Shown here: in pieces, positions 1 through 9,315 of the stretch | Layout of the letters: the number at the start of each line of letters is the position of its first letter | How positions within the stretch are numbered: position 1 is the first letter of the stretch | Made by a program: the position numbers and the translations under genes | NCBI RefSeq assembly: GCF_023078335.1 | Contig: NZ_CP095550.1 | Coordinates: forward strand, 2,834,001 to 2,898,000 | Reading direction: 5' to 3' | Origin: Metabacillus endolithicus | Lineage (GTDB): Bacteria; Bacillota; Bacilli; Bacillales; Bacillaceae | Length of the DNA: 64,000 nucleotides | Notes under the pieces: model-generated | Seen by the model: only the letters and a program-made list of their open reading frames with translations | Told to the model about the DNA's origin: nothing | Databases searched by the model: none

Positions 1-1
1 A

Positions 2-820
2 GAACAGGAAAAAATTGATGTGATCTTTCCGTTGCTACATGGACCAAATGGTGAAGATGGAACGGTTCAAGGATTACTTGAATTATTGAATATCCCGTAC
101 GTAGGGAATGGAGTATTAGCTTCAGCTGCTGGTATGGATAAAGTTGTCATGAAGAATTTATTTGCACAAGCTGGCTTAGCTCAAGCAAAATATGTATCTT
201 TTATAAAAAGTGATTATGAGCAATCCCCAGCTGCCAAATTTGAGGAAATCGAAGCTGAATTGGGTTATCCATGCTTTGTAAAGCCAGCAAATTTAGGATC
301 AAGTGTTGGTATTAACAAGTGTAAAGATAGAGAAAGCTTAGAGGCGGCTATTAAGGAAGCATTTGAGTTCGATCGTAAGGTGATTATTGAAGAATCAATT
401 GTTGGAAGAGAGATTGAAATTGCCGTTATTGGTAATGATCATCCGGAATGCTCAGTAGTTGGTGAAATTGCTCCTAAAGTGGAATTCTATGATTATAAAG
501 CTAAGTATGAAGATGGAGAAACAGATTTAATTATTCCAGGTAACGTAACGGAAGAGGAATATGAGAAGATTAAAGAGATGGCCATCACATCCTTTAAGGC
601 AATAGACGGATCAGGTCTAGTTCGTGCAGACTTTTTCTTAACAGAAGACGGCAAAGCTCTTATTAATGAGGTTAATACAATGCCTGGTTTCACTCCATAT
701 AGTATGTTCCCACTAATGTGGAAGCATTCAGGCCTTGAATATCCTCAACTAATAGAAAAACTTGTTGACCTTGCATTGGAGCGCTATGAACAAAAGCAAC
801 AAATTAAACATTCTTTTTAA
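2..820 (+). CDS. ddl: D-alanine--D-alanine ligase, 5' truncated by window
   Basis: This cytoplasmic ATP-grasp ligase joins two D-alanines to make the dipeptide that MurF adds to the peptidoglycan precursor. The reading frame is open from base 2, so the start codon lies upstream of the window. About 272 residues are visible; the B. subtilis enzyme has about 354, so roughly 80 N-terminal residues are missing. Visible signatures are HGPNGEDG, the ATP-grasp loop [11 protein letters not shown], and the C-terminal Mg/ATP site EVNTMPGF. murF follows, as in B. subtilis. A strong terminator sits right after the stop, so murF need not depend on read-through. I infer function from family motifs and synteny. 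Confidence 0.97.
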   Translation, partial: EQEKIDVIFPLLHGPNGEDGTVQGLLELLNIPYVGNGVLASAAGMDKVVMKNLFAQAGLAQAKYVSFIKSDYEQSPAAKFEEIEAELGYPCFVKPANLGSSVGINKCKDRESLEAAIKEAFEFDRKVIIEESIVGREIEIAVIGNDHPECSVVGEIAPKVEFYDYKAKYEDGETDLIIPGNVTEEEYEKIKEMAITSFKAIDGSGLVRADFFLTEDGKALINEVNTMPGFTPYSMFPLMWKHSGLEYPQLIEKLVDLALERYEQKQQIKHSF

Positions 821-853
821 TCAACTAAGCTTACGAAATTCTTAATTTTATTT

Positions 854-895
854 AAAAGGAACTGAATATAGCATAAATCAGTTCCTTTTTTCTTT
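854..895 (+). terminator. Rho-independent terminator after ddl
   Basis: AAGGAACTGA pairs with TCAGTTCCTT across a 12-base loop and is followed by a T-rich tail. It separates ddl from murF. Confidence 0.85.
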
Positions 896-931
896 TAGCA
901 CATAAAGATTCCTTAAATAGGAGAGGATTTA

Positions 932-2296
932 ATGATTACAAGAACACTACTTGATGTACAAAACATGGTGAATGGAGAAGGATTAGAAGAAAAATATCAA
1001 CACGTTGAAATTTCAGGCGTAACAACTGATTCACGTAATGTTGAAAATGATAATTTATTTTTTCCACTTGTTGGTGACGTATTCAATGGGCATGAGTTCG
1101 TTGACAAAGCAATAAGTAACGGAGCAAAAGCAGTTATTTGGCAGAAATCCGAAAAAAACCCTCCAAAAGAAGTGCCAATCATTTTAGTTGAAGATACTTT
1201 AGTGGCGCTTCAAGCTCTTGCAACAGCATATATTAATGAATTACCTAACCTGAAAATTATCGGTATTACAGGTAGTAACGGTAAAACAACAACAAAGGAT
1301 ATGGTTGCAGCCATTTTAGAAACAACATATAAAGTACATAAAACACAAGGGAATTTTAATAATCATATAGGTTTACCATTAACCGTTTTAAGTATGAGTG
1401 AGGATACAGAAATAGCGGTTTTAGAGATGGGGATGAGTGGTAAAGGAGAAATTGAACTATTATCTGAAATTGCGCATCCGGATGTTGCGGTCATTACAAA
1501 TATCGGTGAAGCACATTTAATGGATTTAGGATCTAGAGAAGGAATTGCAGAGGCTAAGCTTGAGATTACAAAAGGCTTAAAAAAAGACGGATTATTTATT
1601 TTTCACGGCGATGAACCACTTTTACAAGAGAGAGTGCCAGGACTGTCTTTAAAAACAACTACTTTTGGAGAAGCAAGTTCTAATGATTATTACCCTGCAA
1701 AGATTATTCAAGAACCAACAGGAACATTATTTGAAGTGAACAAAGAGGAATACTTTATTCCTGTACTTGGAAAACATAATGTGTGGAATGCTTTAGCAGC
1801 CTATGCAGTTGCGGATTATTATGGCGTTGAAAAGGATGCCATAAAAAAGGGATTTTCGTCCATGAAGTTAACAGGGATGCGTTTAGAGTTAATTCAAGCT
1901 AAAAATGGAGCATCAATTATTAATGATGCTTATAATGCAAGTCCTACTTCAATGTTAGCAGCAATTGACCTTATTGAGAATTTAAAAGACTTTGATCAAA
2001 AGATTGTCGTTTTAGGTGATATGCTTGAATTAGGTGATGATGAAGTAGAATATCACCAACAAGTAGGAAGAGAAATAAAACAAAATAATATTTCCCACAT
2101 CTTCACTTATGGAAAACTTGGGAAAGAAATTGCAAAAGGTGCAAAAGAAAATCAATCGGTTGATACAGTTCATCATTATGATCAAAAGGATGAATTAATT
2201 AAGCATCTACAGTCTATCGTGAAAGAAAAGGATATTGTTCTTGTAAAAGCCTCAAGAGGAATGAAGCTGGAAGAAGTCGTAAATTCAATTGTATAA
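932..2296 (+). CDS. murF: UDP-MurNAc-tripeptide--D-Ala-D-Ala ligase
   Basis: MurF attaches D-Ala-D-Ala to the UDP-MurNAc-tripeptide, the last cytoplasmic step of the peptidoglycan pentapeptide. The ATG at 932 is preceded by AGGAGAGG at good spacing. The 454-residue product is close to the 457 of B. subtilis MurF. Three Mur-ligase domains are visible: an N-terminal UDP-binding domain (about 20-100), an ATPase core with the P-loop GSNGKTTT near residue 113 and the motif EMGMSGKGE, and a C-terminal domain with NDAYNASPTS and LGDMLELG. The neighbour ddl makes its substrate. Identification is firm from motifs, length and context. Confidence 0.97.
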   Translation: MITRTLLDVQNMVNGEGLEEKYQHVEISGVTTDSRNVENDNLFFPLVGDVFNGHEFVDKAISNGAKAVIWQKSEKNPPKEVPIILVEDTLVALQALATAYINELPNLKIIGITGSNGKTTTKDMVAAILETTYKVHKTQGNFNNHIGLPLTVLSMSEDTEIAVLEMGMSGKGEIELLSEIAHPDVAVITNIGEAHLMDLGSREGIAEAKLEITKGLKKDGLFIFHGDEPLLQERVPGLSLKTTTFGEASSNDYYPAKIIQEPTGTLFEVNKEEYFIPVLGKHNVWNALAAYAVADYYGVEKDAIKKGFSSMKLTGMRLELIQAKNGASIINDAYNASPTSMLAAIDLIENLKDFDQKIVVLGDMLELGDDEVEYHQQVGREIKQNNISHIFTYGKLGKEIAKGAKENQSVDTVHHYDQKDELIKHLQSIVKEKDIVLVKASRGMKLEEVVNSIV

Positions 2297-2301
2297 GAGA
2301 G

Positions 2302-2328
2302 GGAAGGGATTAAGGGTGTATCCCTTCC
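2302..2328 (+). other. GC-rich hairpin between murF and the hydrolase gene
   Basis: GGAAGGGAT pairs perfectly with ATCCCTTCC over a 9-base loop just after the murF stop. There is no T tract, so it looks more like an mRNA-stabilising or attenuating hairpin than an intrinsic terminator. Confidence 0.5.
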
Positions 2329-2358
2329 AAGTTGAACGGTAAAGGAGGTTTCTATCAT

Positions 2359-3072
2359 TTGAAAGGATGTCTCTTTATTCATGGTTTCACCGGAGCACCT
2401 TATGAGGTGGAACCACTTGCCAGCTATATAAAAAAGCAAACTGATTGGATTGTAAAAGTTCCCACTCTGCCTGGACATGGAGTAACTCTTTCATTAAAAG
2501 GGCATACATATAAAGAATGGATTTCTCATGCTGAACAAGAACTTCTTTTATTAATGAAAGAGGTTGATGAGGTCTATGTTATTGGTTTTTCAATGGGAGG
2601 AGTTATTGCTTCGTATTTAGCTGCTAAATACGAAGTGAAAAAGTTGGTCCTATTAAGTGCTGCTGTTTATTATGTGAATCCTAAACAATTGGCAATGGAT
2701 ATAAAAAATATGATAAAAGATTTATTTGGTGGGAAAATTAATAATAATGAACTATTTAACCGGTATAAGAAAAAGATAGTTGAAACACCTATATCATCAA
2801 CTATTGAATTTAGAAAGTTAGTGAAAGAAATAAAGCCTTACATTCAGAAATTAAACATGCCAGTACTAATTGTTCAAGGTGAATGTGATGGAATAGTTCC
2901 GGTTAAAAGTGCCTTTTATTTGTACAACACCATTCCCTCTAAACAAAAAGAATTACACTTACTCCCATGCTCTAAACATCATGTTTGTCATGGTGATGAT
3001 TACGAAGATTTGAAGGAATATGTTGAACGCTTTTTAGAAAATCAACATGAAGAAAGTGCTATTTATAGTTAG
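2359..3072 (+). CDS. Alpha/beta-fold hydrolase (carboxylesterase-like)
   Basis: This is a probable cytoplasmic serine hydrolase of the Est30-like carboxylesterase/monoacylglycerol-lipase type; the substrate is unknown. I place the start at TTG 2359 because AAAGGAGGT lies 9 bases upstream and the family motif HGFTG then follows the start within ten residues. The product is 237 residues, usual for these esterases. The nucleophile elbow GFSMGG, an acid in QGECDGIVP and a His in the SKHHVCHGDD segment make a plausible catalytic triad. It has no signal peptide. It sits between murF and cshA, a position without such a gene in B. subtilis, so it is a lineage-specific member. Physiological role is not inferable. 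Confidence 0.85.
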   Translation: MKGCLFIHGFTGAPYEVEPLASYIKKQTDWIVKVPTLPGHGVTLSLKGHTYKEWISHAEQELLLLMKEVDEVYVIGFSMGGVIASYLAAKYEVKKLVLLSAAVYYVNPKQLAMDIKNMIKDLFGGKINNNELFNRYKKKIVETPISSTIEFRKLVKEIKPYIQKLNMPVLIVQGECDGIVPVKSAFYLYNTIPSKQKELHLLPCSKHHVCHGDDYEDLKEYVERFLENQHEESAIYS

Positions 3073-3160
3073 CAAGCTGTTCTGACATTAAGTTGAAATA
3101 AGAAACCGGTAGTGGTATGATTACATTTAAAGTGTTTGCGGCTTTAAATAAGGTAAACTG

Positions 3161-3188
3161 CTGCCCTTGTTAAATAAGGGCATTTTTT
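3161..3188 (+). terminator. Terminator after the hydrolase gene
   Basis: TGCCCTT and AAGGGCA pair around TGTTAAAT-like loop sequence and are followed by TTTTTT. It ends the ddl-side transcription and leaves cshA to its own promoter. Confidence 0.8.
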
Positions 3189-3189
3189 G

Positions 3190-3440
3190 GCAAATAATCA
3201 GAACGGTTTTACTATCTTCTAAGTGTGGGTAGTATAAGAAGAGCAGGCACAATGTTGCCGGTTTTTTAAACATCTGACTGTTTTTCATGATGACACAACA
3301 GTTGATAATCTACATTAAGCTCGGCTGATCCCCGAGCATATAGGATTCATTTAAACATCGTTTCATTATGAATACGATATAGATTACCTATAAGGTCTGT
3401 AAATATTTACAGCAAACGATATAGAAGGAGTATGAATACA
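3190..3440 (+). promoter_or_regulatory. Long structured leader of cshA
   Basis: About 250 bases before cshA hold no gene. I see a hairpin GCTCGG/CCGAGC (3319-3337), a perfect 16-bp palindrome CTGTAAATATTTACAG (3397-3412), and a direct repeat ACGATATAGA at 3374-3383 and 3417-3426, the second copy running into the ribosome site. RNA-helicase mRNAs often carry regulatory leaders; that this one does is an inference. I could not assign the promoter with confidence. Confidence 0.4.
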
Positions 3441-4955
3441 TTGACATTAACGTTTCAAGATTTAGGTTTAAGTACGTCATTGATGGAATCAATAAGTAAA
3501 ATGGGATTTGAAGAACCATCACCAATTCAAGCACAAACAATCCCGTTAGGTTTGCAAAAGAAGGATGTTATTGGACAGGCGCAAACAGGTACTGGTAAAA
3601 CAGCTGCATTTGGTATTCCGCTTATTGAAAAGATTGATGTGAAAAATAACAACATTCAAGCTGTTGTTGTTGCTCCAACACGTGAACTTGCTATTCAGGT
3701 ATCAGAAGAACTATACAAAATTGGTTATCATAAGCGCTCTCGTGTTCTCCCAATTTATGGTGGTCAAGATATTAACAGACAAATTCGTTCATTAAAGAAA
3801 AACCCACATATTATCGTTGGAACACCTGGACGATTATTAGACCATATTAATCGTAAAACTTTACGTTTAAGCGGCGTTCATACGATAGTTTTAGATGAAG
3901 CAGATGAAATGTTAAACATGGGCTTCATTGAGGACATTGAATCCATTCTTTCTAATGTACCTGAGGATCGTCAAACATTACTTTTCTCAGCAACAATGCC
4001 GGATCCAATCCGTCGTATTGCAGAGAAATTTATGAAAGACCCTGAGCTTGTAAAAGTAAAAGCAAAAGAAATGACAGTTCCAAATATTACACAATACTAC
4101 CTTGAAACACATGAAAGAAAGAAATTCGATGTTTTAACAAGATTACTTGATATTCAATCCCCTGAACTTGCGATTGTTTTCGGTCGTACAAAGCGTCGTG
4201 TTGATGAATTATCTGAAGCATTAACGTTAAGAGGTTATACAGCTGAAGGTATTCATGGTGACTTAACACAGGCTAAACGTATGTCTACTCTACGCAAATT
4301 TAAAGAAGGTGCAATTGAAGTACTAGTTGCAACAGACGTTGCAGCACGTGGACTAGATATTTCAGGTGTTACACATGTTTATAATTTCGATGTACCTCAA
4401 GATCCAGAAAGCTATGTTCACCGTATTGGACGTACAGGTCGTGCAGGTAAAACAGGTATGGCGATGACTTTCGTTACACCTAGAGAATTAGACATTGTAA
4501 AAAACATTGAGCGTACAACAAAACGCAAAATGGATCGCATGAAGCCACCAACTGTTGATGAAGCAATTGAAAGTCAACAACAAATGACAGTGGAAAAAAT
4601 TCGCTCAATCATTGAAGGTGAAAACCTATCTTTCTACAAACGTACAGCAGAAGAGCTTCTTGAAGAGTTCGATGCACAAGATGTAGTAGCTGCTGCAATT
4701 AAATTTATGACAAAAGAGCCAACTGCTGTTGAGGTTAAACTAACAGAAGAAGCTCCGTTATACTCAAGATCTAAAAACAAAGGTGGCCGCTCTTCTGGCA
4801 ATAGAAGAAAAGGTGACTATAATCGCGGCGGCGGCGGTGGTGGACAAAAGAATCGTTCATCATACGGTAACCGTGATCGTGACCGTGACCGTGATCGTGG
4901 TGGTAAAAGTGGTCAAGGCGGTAATAATAAACGCCGTTACTCAAACTCAAAATAA
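3441..4955 (+). CDS. cshA: DEAD-box ATP-dependent RNA helicase CshA
   Basis: CshA is the major DEAD-box RNA helicase of Bacillus, linked to the RNA degradosome, ribosome assembly and cold growth. I choose TTG 3441 rather than ATG 3432: the GAAGGAG site ends one base before the ATG but 10 bases before the TTG, and the TTG gives [10 protein letters not shown], matching the CshA N terminus. The product is 504 residues. The Q motif PIQAQTIP, Walker A AQTGTGKT (about 47), DEAD (about 150), SAT, and HRIGRTGR (about 327) are all present. The C-terminal 50 residues are an RGG/RDR-rich basic tail that probably binds RNA. B. subtilis has cshA in the same place (ydbR). Confidence 0.97.
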   Translation: MTLTFQDLGLSTSLMESISKMGFEEPSPIQAQTIPLGLQKKDVIGQAQTGTGKTAAFGIPLIEKIDVKNNNIQAVVVAPTRELAIQVSEELYKIGYHKRSRVLPIYGGQDINRQIRSLKKNPHIIVGTPGRLLDHINRKTLRLSGVHTIVLDEADEMLNMGFIEDIESILSNVPEDRQTLLFSATMPDPIRRIAEKFMKDPELVKVKAKEMTVPNITQYYLETHERKKFDVLTRLLDIQSPELAIVFGRTKRRVDELSEALTLRGYTAEGIHGDLTQAKRMSTLRKFKEGAIEVLVATDVAARGLDISGVTHVYNFDVPQDPESYVHRIGRTGRAGKTGMAMTFVTPRELDIVKNIERTTKRKMDRMKPPTVDEAIESQQQMTVEKIRSIIEGENLSFYKRTAEELLEEFDAQDVVAAAIKFMTKEPTAVEVKLTEEAPLYSRSKNKGGRSSGNRRKGDYNRGGGGGGQKNRSSYGNRDRDRDRDRGGKSGQGGNNKRRYSNSK

Positions 4956-4960
4956 TATCG

Positions 4961-4993
4961 AAAAAGCCGACCTAAATGGGATCGGCTTTTTTG
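4961..4993. terminator. Bidirectional terminator between cshA and the DUF418 gene
   Basis: AAAAAGCCGA pairs with TCGGCTTTTTT around an 11-base loop. It has a U tract on both strands and lies between convergent genes, so it can serve both. Confidence 0.9.
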
Positions 4994-4998
4994 CATAT

Positions 4999-6174
4999 TT
5001 AAAGCGAAATCGTTTCTTTCTTTTTAAGTGTGGACCTAAAAGAAAAATTAGTAACAATGCGAAGTACTCTTTCAACTGGACCTTGCGATGATATCTTTAA
5101 ATAAAACGTACTGGCTATTACTTGTAGACAAAAAATACAAAGAGCCAAAAAAATGCCGGTGAACAAGTTCGTATGACCGAAAAGACCAAAGCCATATCCG
5201 TAATAAATGGTTGTGCAAATGACAGTTTGCATTAAATAATTTGTTAGAGAAAGCTTCCCAACATTTGCAAAGGCATTCTTTACTTTCTTTCCTTTTAAAA
5301 TATGAAAAAGGAAGGCGAATAAAAAGATATAACCAAGAGACAGCAGGTTAGCGCCTAGCATGCCGAGGACTCCTGACCAGTTAAAGTCAGGTGAGAAAAT
5401 GTTAAAGCTTTTTAATATTAAGCCAATAGGAACAAGAACCATACCAATGATATATTGCCTTTTTTCGAGTGCTGGCTGTGTAAAGAGACCTATTTTTGCA
5501 CTGTATATACCAAATAAAAAAAGCGGTGCAGACATAAATGGAATAAAGGCCAAAATGAGGATCAGCAAGCCTGGTGAAACATCCATTGGTAATTCATTGT
5601 TTCGATGATCTGTAATTTCTGTGTATGAACCCGAACTATAGGTTTGGATTGTATCTAATACATACTCTTCCATTTTAGCTTGTTCTTGTTTTGTTTCTTC
5701 TAGCTGTCCATAACCAATTAGTGGTGTTAAGCACAATAAAATAATTGCCCAAATAAAGATGGTTTTCATTCGACGATTTAAAAAGAGTAATAAGAAAAAC
5801 CCCATCATACCATAAAAAGTTAAAATATCTCCTTCCCATAAAAAGGTACTGTGTAAAATACCAAGCAACAGGAGCATAAGAAATCTTCTTACAAAATATC
5901 GTTTGTATTTAAGGTGATGGTTCTCAAGTTTTTCCTTCATTTTCACCATGGAATATCCAAATAAAAAGGTGAAGATCGGCATAAAGCTCCCCTCTATAAA
6001 TACCTTTATAAACTTGTAAGCAACAGTATTTGAATTCGAAAGGCTATATAATTGTATTTCATCTTTTCCCCACATTCCAAATTGAAAAATTAAAATATTA
6101 GCAAGTAAGATGCCAAAAAGACTGGCTCCTCTCAAGGCGTCGATAAGTGTGATCCTAGTTATGCTCTCCTTCAT
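4999..6174 (-). CDS. DUF418-family polytopic membrane protein
   Basis: This is a 391-residue multi-spanning membrane protein of the DUF418 (YeiB-like) family, whose function is not established. It has the usual N-terminal RITLIDALRGASLFGILLAN-type start with an early membrane segment, a FTFLFGYS motif, and about eight to ten hydrophobic helices. The DUF418 region is in the C-terminal half (ending in the VERVLRIVT area). The start is ATG at 6174 with AAGGAGA upstream on the minus strand. It is divergent from the response regulator at 6334 and shares a 159-bp intergenic region with it, so regulation by that two-component system is possible but unproven. Confidence 0.8.
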   Translation of the reverse strand: MKESITRITLIDALRGASLFGILLANILIFQFGMWGKDEIQLYSLSNSNTVAYKFIKVFIEGSFMPIFTFLFGYSMVKMKEKLENHHLKYKRYFVRRFLMLLLLGILHSTFLWEGDILTFYGMMGFFLLLFLNRRMKTIFIWAIILLCLTPLIGYGQLEETKQEQAKMEEYVLDTIQTYSSGSYTEITDHRNNELPMDVSPGLLILILAFIPFMSAPLFLFGIYSAKIGLFTQPALEKRQYIIGMVLVPIGLILKSFNIFSPDFNWSGVLGMLGANLLSLGYIFLFAFLFHILKGKKVKNAFANVGKLSLTNYLMQTVICTTIYYGYGFGLFGHTNLFTGIFLALCIFCLQVIASTFYLKISSQGPVERVLRIVTNFSFRSTLKKKETISL

Positions 6175-6333
6175 GATTTTTCTCCTTTTCGTTTGTTTAG
6201 TTATGTAAATTCACTATAATTCTCTTTTCTTAATTTAAGGAAATCTAGAGATTAACAATAACTTAATTGTTCAAAAAGGAAATTAATGTTTTGGTAATGT
6301 TTGTATGATACGATCGGAATGAGGTGAGTTTGA

Positions 6334-7056
6334 ATGCAAGAAGCAAATATTTTATTGGTAGATGACGAAACATCCATTGTGAAGATGGTTGAAATGGTCC
6401 TGAATAAAGAAGGATTTATAAATATTTTTAAAGCATATACAGCCAGGGAAGCGCTGGAAATTGTTCAGCAGCAAGATATTGATTATATCGTTCTAGATGT
6501 CATGCTTCCGGACTTATCAGGCTTTGATTTATGTCCAAAAATAAGAGATATTTCGAATGCCTATATTTTATTTTTAACCGCAAAAGTGTCTGATTTAGAT
6601 GTGTTAACAGGTTTTGCAATTGGTGGAGATGATTATGTGACGAAGCCATTTAATCCACTTGAAATTGCAGCAAGAATAAAAGCAACATTGAAAAGAAGAA
6701 ATTTACCTGCAAGGACTTCATTTAATGATCAAGTGAAGTCAGGTAATACCTTTGATTATAAGGGCTTTGTAGTGGATGTAGATGCAGGGGAGTTACTTGT
6801 GAAGGGAAAGGTTGTTCCGTGTCCAGCACAAGCCTTTTTACTATTAATCTATTTCTGTCAAAATCCTAATATTGTGATTTCTAAGCAACAATTACTTGAA
6901 ACAGTTTGGGGTTACGACCGATTTGTTGATGACAATACGGTTACTGTCCATATTCATAAGCTAAGAGAGCGAATTGAAGAAGATCCAAGCAATCCTAAAT
7001 ATTTAAAAACTGTACGTGGATTAGGCTATAAGCTTGTGAAGGAGAAAGATGTGTGA
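6334..7056 (+). CDS. OmpR/PhoB-family response regulator
   Basis: This is a 240-residue DNA-binding response regulator. The receiver domain (about 6-120) has the acidic pair DDE, the phospho-acceptor Asp in VLDVMLPD (about 55) and the conserved Lys in VTKPFNP (about 104). The winged-helix output domain (about 135-235) carries VWGYDRFVDDNTVTVHIHKL and ends with the typical VRGLGYKL. The start is ATG 6334 with GAGGTG upstream. Its stop overlaps the GTG start of the kinase gene by four bases, so the two are translationally coupled. The target genes are unknown; the divergent DUF418 gene is one candidate. Confidence 0.92.
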   Translation: MQEANILLVDDETSIVKMVEMVLNKEGFINIFKAYTAREALEIVQQQDIDYIVLDVMLPDLSGFDLCPKIRDISNAYILFLTAKVSDLDVLTGFAIGGDDYVTKPFNPLEIAARIKATLKRRNLPARTSFNDQVKSGNTFDYKGFVVDVDAGELLVKGKVVPCPAQAFLLLIYFCQNPNIVISKQQLLETVWGYDRFVDDNTVTVHIHKLRERIEEDPSNPKYLKTVRGLGYKLVKEKDV

Positions 7057-8823
7057 GAGTTGTAAAACGAAGACTGACCTTTCACTTTCTACTGCAATAT
7101 ATAGGGATTACCTTATTAATCAGCACCATTTTCGTGGCACTATTAATCTTGTTAATATGGTTTATTTCCACAGAAGATTTGAAAAGAAGCTTTCCCACAG
7201 GAGCACTAGAATCAATTTCTACTGAAACTTCGATCACTGATGGTAAAGCAGACATTAGTAAGGGATGGGAACAACAGCTGCAAAAGAAAGATATGTGGTT
7301 TCAAATTGTTGATGAAAATGGAAAAGAAATTGCATCCAGCAATAAGCCACCTGACATACAAGATTCCTATTCATTAAGTGAAATATTAGAAATAGAAGAA
7401 AACCAGCGTTTTAAAGGTTACTCAGTCTACACTGAATTAGACACGATTAGCTATAATGAGCCTTATTATTATTTATTAGGTTTTAGGGACATGACATATG
7501 AACAGCTACAGAAACTTATTGAAAAATATAGTCAAAATGGAGAAATGGGTAAAAGCAAAGCAAACTTATTAGAGAAGGAAATGGGCAAATCCAATACTCT
7601 TCACTTAGTGAATGAGGAAGGAAAAGTAATCCAATCTTTTGGAAAAGATCTTAACATTGAACATTATAATCCAATTGAAATTCTCACAAGAGAAAAAGCC
7701 CCAGGCTTATATAATACAAGGGTATCAGTTATCCATGATCAGAAGACAAATCAAATTTGGGTTCTTCACTCCAAAAATAATATGAAAGAAGCTTATGCTG
7801 AGCAAACATTTTACCGTGACATCTTAATTGCTTTTATTATAGTTGGGGTCATTATTCTGCTGATTACGATTAGTATTGCTGTGTGGCACGGGTTTAGATA
7901 TGGTCGCCCCATCATCATTTTTACTAGTTGGCTAGAACGGATGGAACATGGTCAATATCAGGAAGTTCTTACTGAAGATGAAAGGAAAAGAATTTTTCGT
8001 AAAAATGGAAAAGTTAAAGTGCGTTATCGTCTTTACCAGGAAGTTTTTCAAGCCTTCTACAATATGGCAGAAACACTAAGTTCAACAGACAAAGAAAGAA
8101 AACGACTGGATCAAACAAGGGAAGAGTGGATGACAGGAATTTCTCATGATTTAAGAACACCTCTAGCATCTGTGCAAGGTTATGGCCATTTACTTGAAAG
8201 TGACAAATATGAATGGTCCAACGATGAAATAAAAGATATGGGCAAGGTGATCAGAGAAAAAGGGGAATATATGCTTGGGCTTTGTGGAGGACTTTTCATT
8301 AGCTTTTCAATTAAAAAACAACTCTCTGTATTATTTAAAGGAAAGAATACTGCTTAATGACTTCCTTAAGGATGTTGTACAGAAATATAAGAATGATCGA
8401 ATGCTTGGGAATGTGAATATTTCTTTTGTGGAAGAGGCTAAAAACATAGAACTTGCTATTTCAAGGAAATGGTTTGAGCGTATTTTTGATAATCTAATTA
8501 TGAATGCCATCAAACATAACCCTCCTAATACAGCTATTTTTGTGACACTCAAAAAAGCAATTGATCCACAATTTGTAGAAATAGCTGTTGAAGATCAGGG
8601 TGTTGGTATGAACGAAGAGATGCAAGAAAATCTTTTTGAACGATACTTTAGGGGCACTAACACAGAGGAAAAGGTCGATGGAGCAGGCCTGGGAATGAGT
8701 ATAGCAAAGGAAATCGTCAAGTTGCACAATGGTGAGATTCATGTAACTTCGGCCGTTGGGGAAGGAACGGTTATTAAGCTTAGGTTTCCTGTCCAGGCTA
8801 AGCCTGTTGAGCAGGATGAATAG
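7053..8823 (+). pseudogene. Sensor histidine kinase, interrupted by a one-base insertion
   Basis: This is the cognate membrane sensor kinase of the upstream regulator. The GTG start at 7053 has AAGGAGA upstream. The first part (434 residues in frame) has a membrane helix near the N terminus, an extracytoplasmic domain, a second helix (about 265-290), a HAMP-like linker and the H box GISHDLRTPL (His about 365). The frame then breaks at the GGG of 8277-8279: removing one G joins EYML to GFVEDFSLAF, and the HATPase domain (N box IMNAIKHNP, G1 DQGVGMN, G2 GAGLGMS) continues to 8823. Repaired length would be 589 residues. Sequence error is more likely than true decay because both halves look well conserved. 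Confidence 0.85.
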
Positions 8824-8846
8824 TATATTGTTATTGGTTCGCTTGA

Positions 8847-9180
8847 GGTCCTAAGCGGAATGAAGACCAAACCCTGGAAGAAACGGCGCCCTAATGGTCT
8901 TCATAACATGAATGAAGACCAACCCCGCAAAGAATCGCGCGCCACCGGTCTTCATAAGCGGAATGAAGACCAAACCCTGCGAGGAACCGCGCCCTAATGG
9001 TCTTCATAAGCGGAATGAAGACCAAACCCTGGAAGGAACGGCGCCCTAATGGTCTTCATAAGCGGAATGAAGACCAAACCCTGGAAGGAACCGCGCCCTA
9101 ATGGTCTTCATAACATGAATGAAGACCACCCCCGCAAGGAACGTGCGCCACCGGTCTTCATAAGCCGAATGAAGATCACC
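8847..9180. repeat. Tandem array of seven ~52-bp hairpin-forming units
   Basis: GAATGAAGACC (last copy GAATGAAGATC) recurs at 8858, 8910, 8961, 9013, 9065, 9117 and 9167, giving periods of 52, 51, 52, 52, 52 and 50. Between units, GGTCTTCAT, a seven-base spacer and ATGAAGACC form a 9-bp inverted repeat, so the array can fold into a row of hairpins on either strand. Two unit types exist: A (spacer from AAGCGG, body AAACCCTGG..CCTAAT) and B (AACATG, body CCCCGCAA..GCCACC), in the order A-B-A-A-A-B-A'. The units are clearly richer in G+C than the flanking genes. There are no unique spacers, so it is not CRISPR. Function unknown. Confidence 0.9.
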
Positions 9181-9306
9181 TCCCACCAAAACCCCCAGTT
9201 AGAATAGAAGTTTCTATACAAATAAAAACTGCCCCCGCACCCCAACTCCCCTACTCAAATCATCTACTTAGGGCAAGCTATACCTACACACACTATTCCT
9301 TAAGAG
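9181..9306. other. C-rich stretch before uvsE
   Basis: The rest of the gap between the repeat array and uvsE has unusual runs of C on the + strand (for example 9231-9251). I see no gene and no clear promoter here. Confidence 0.4.
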
Positions 9307-9315
9307 GTGACAAAC

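Noticed and set aside
4783..5091. Frame within the cshA 3' end
   Set aside because: It is a valine/isoleucine-rich shadow of the RGG/RDR repeat region and crosses the terminator.
8847..9180. CRISPR-like array
   Set aside because: The units are contiguous and the material between the short palindromes is itself repeated, so there are no unique spacers. No cas genes are near.
9231..9251. G-quadruplex on the minus strand
   Set aside because: Only three adjacent runs of four or more G are present (GGGG, GGGG, GGGGG); the next run is over 30 bases away.
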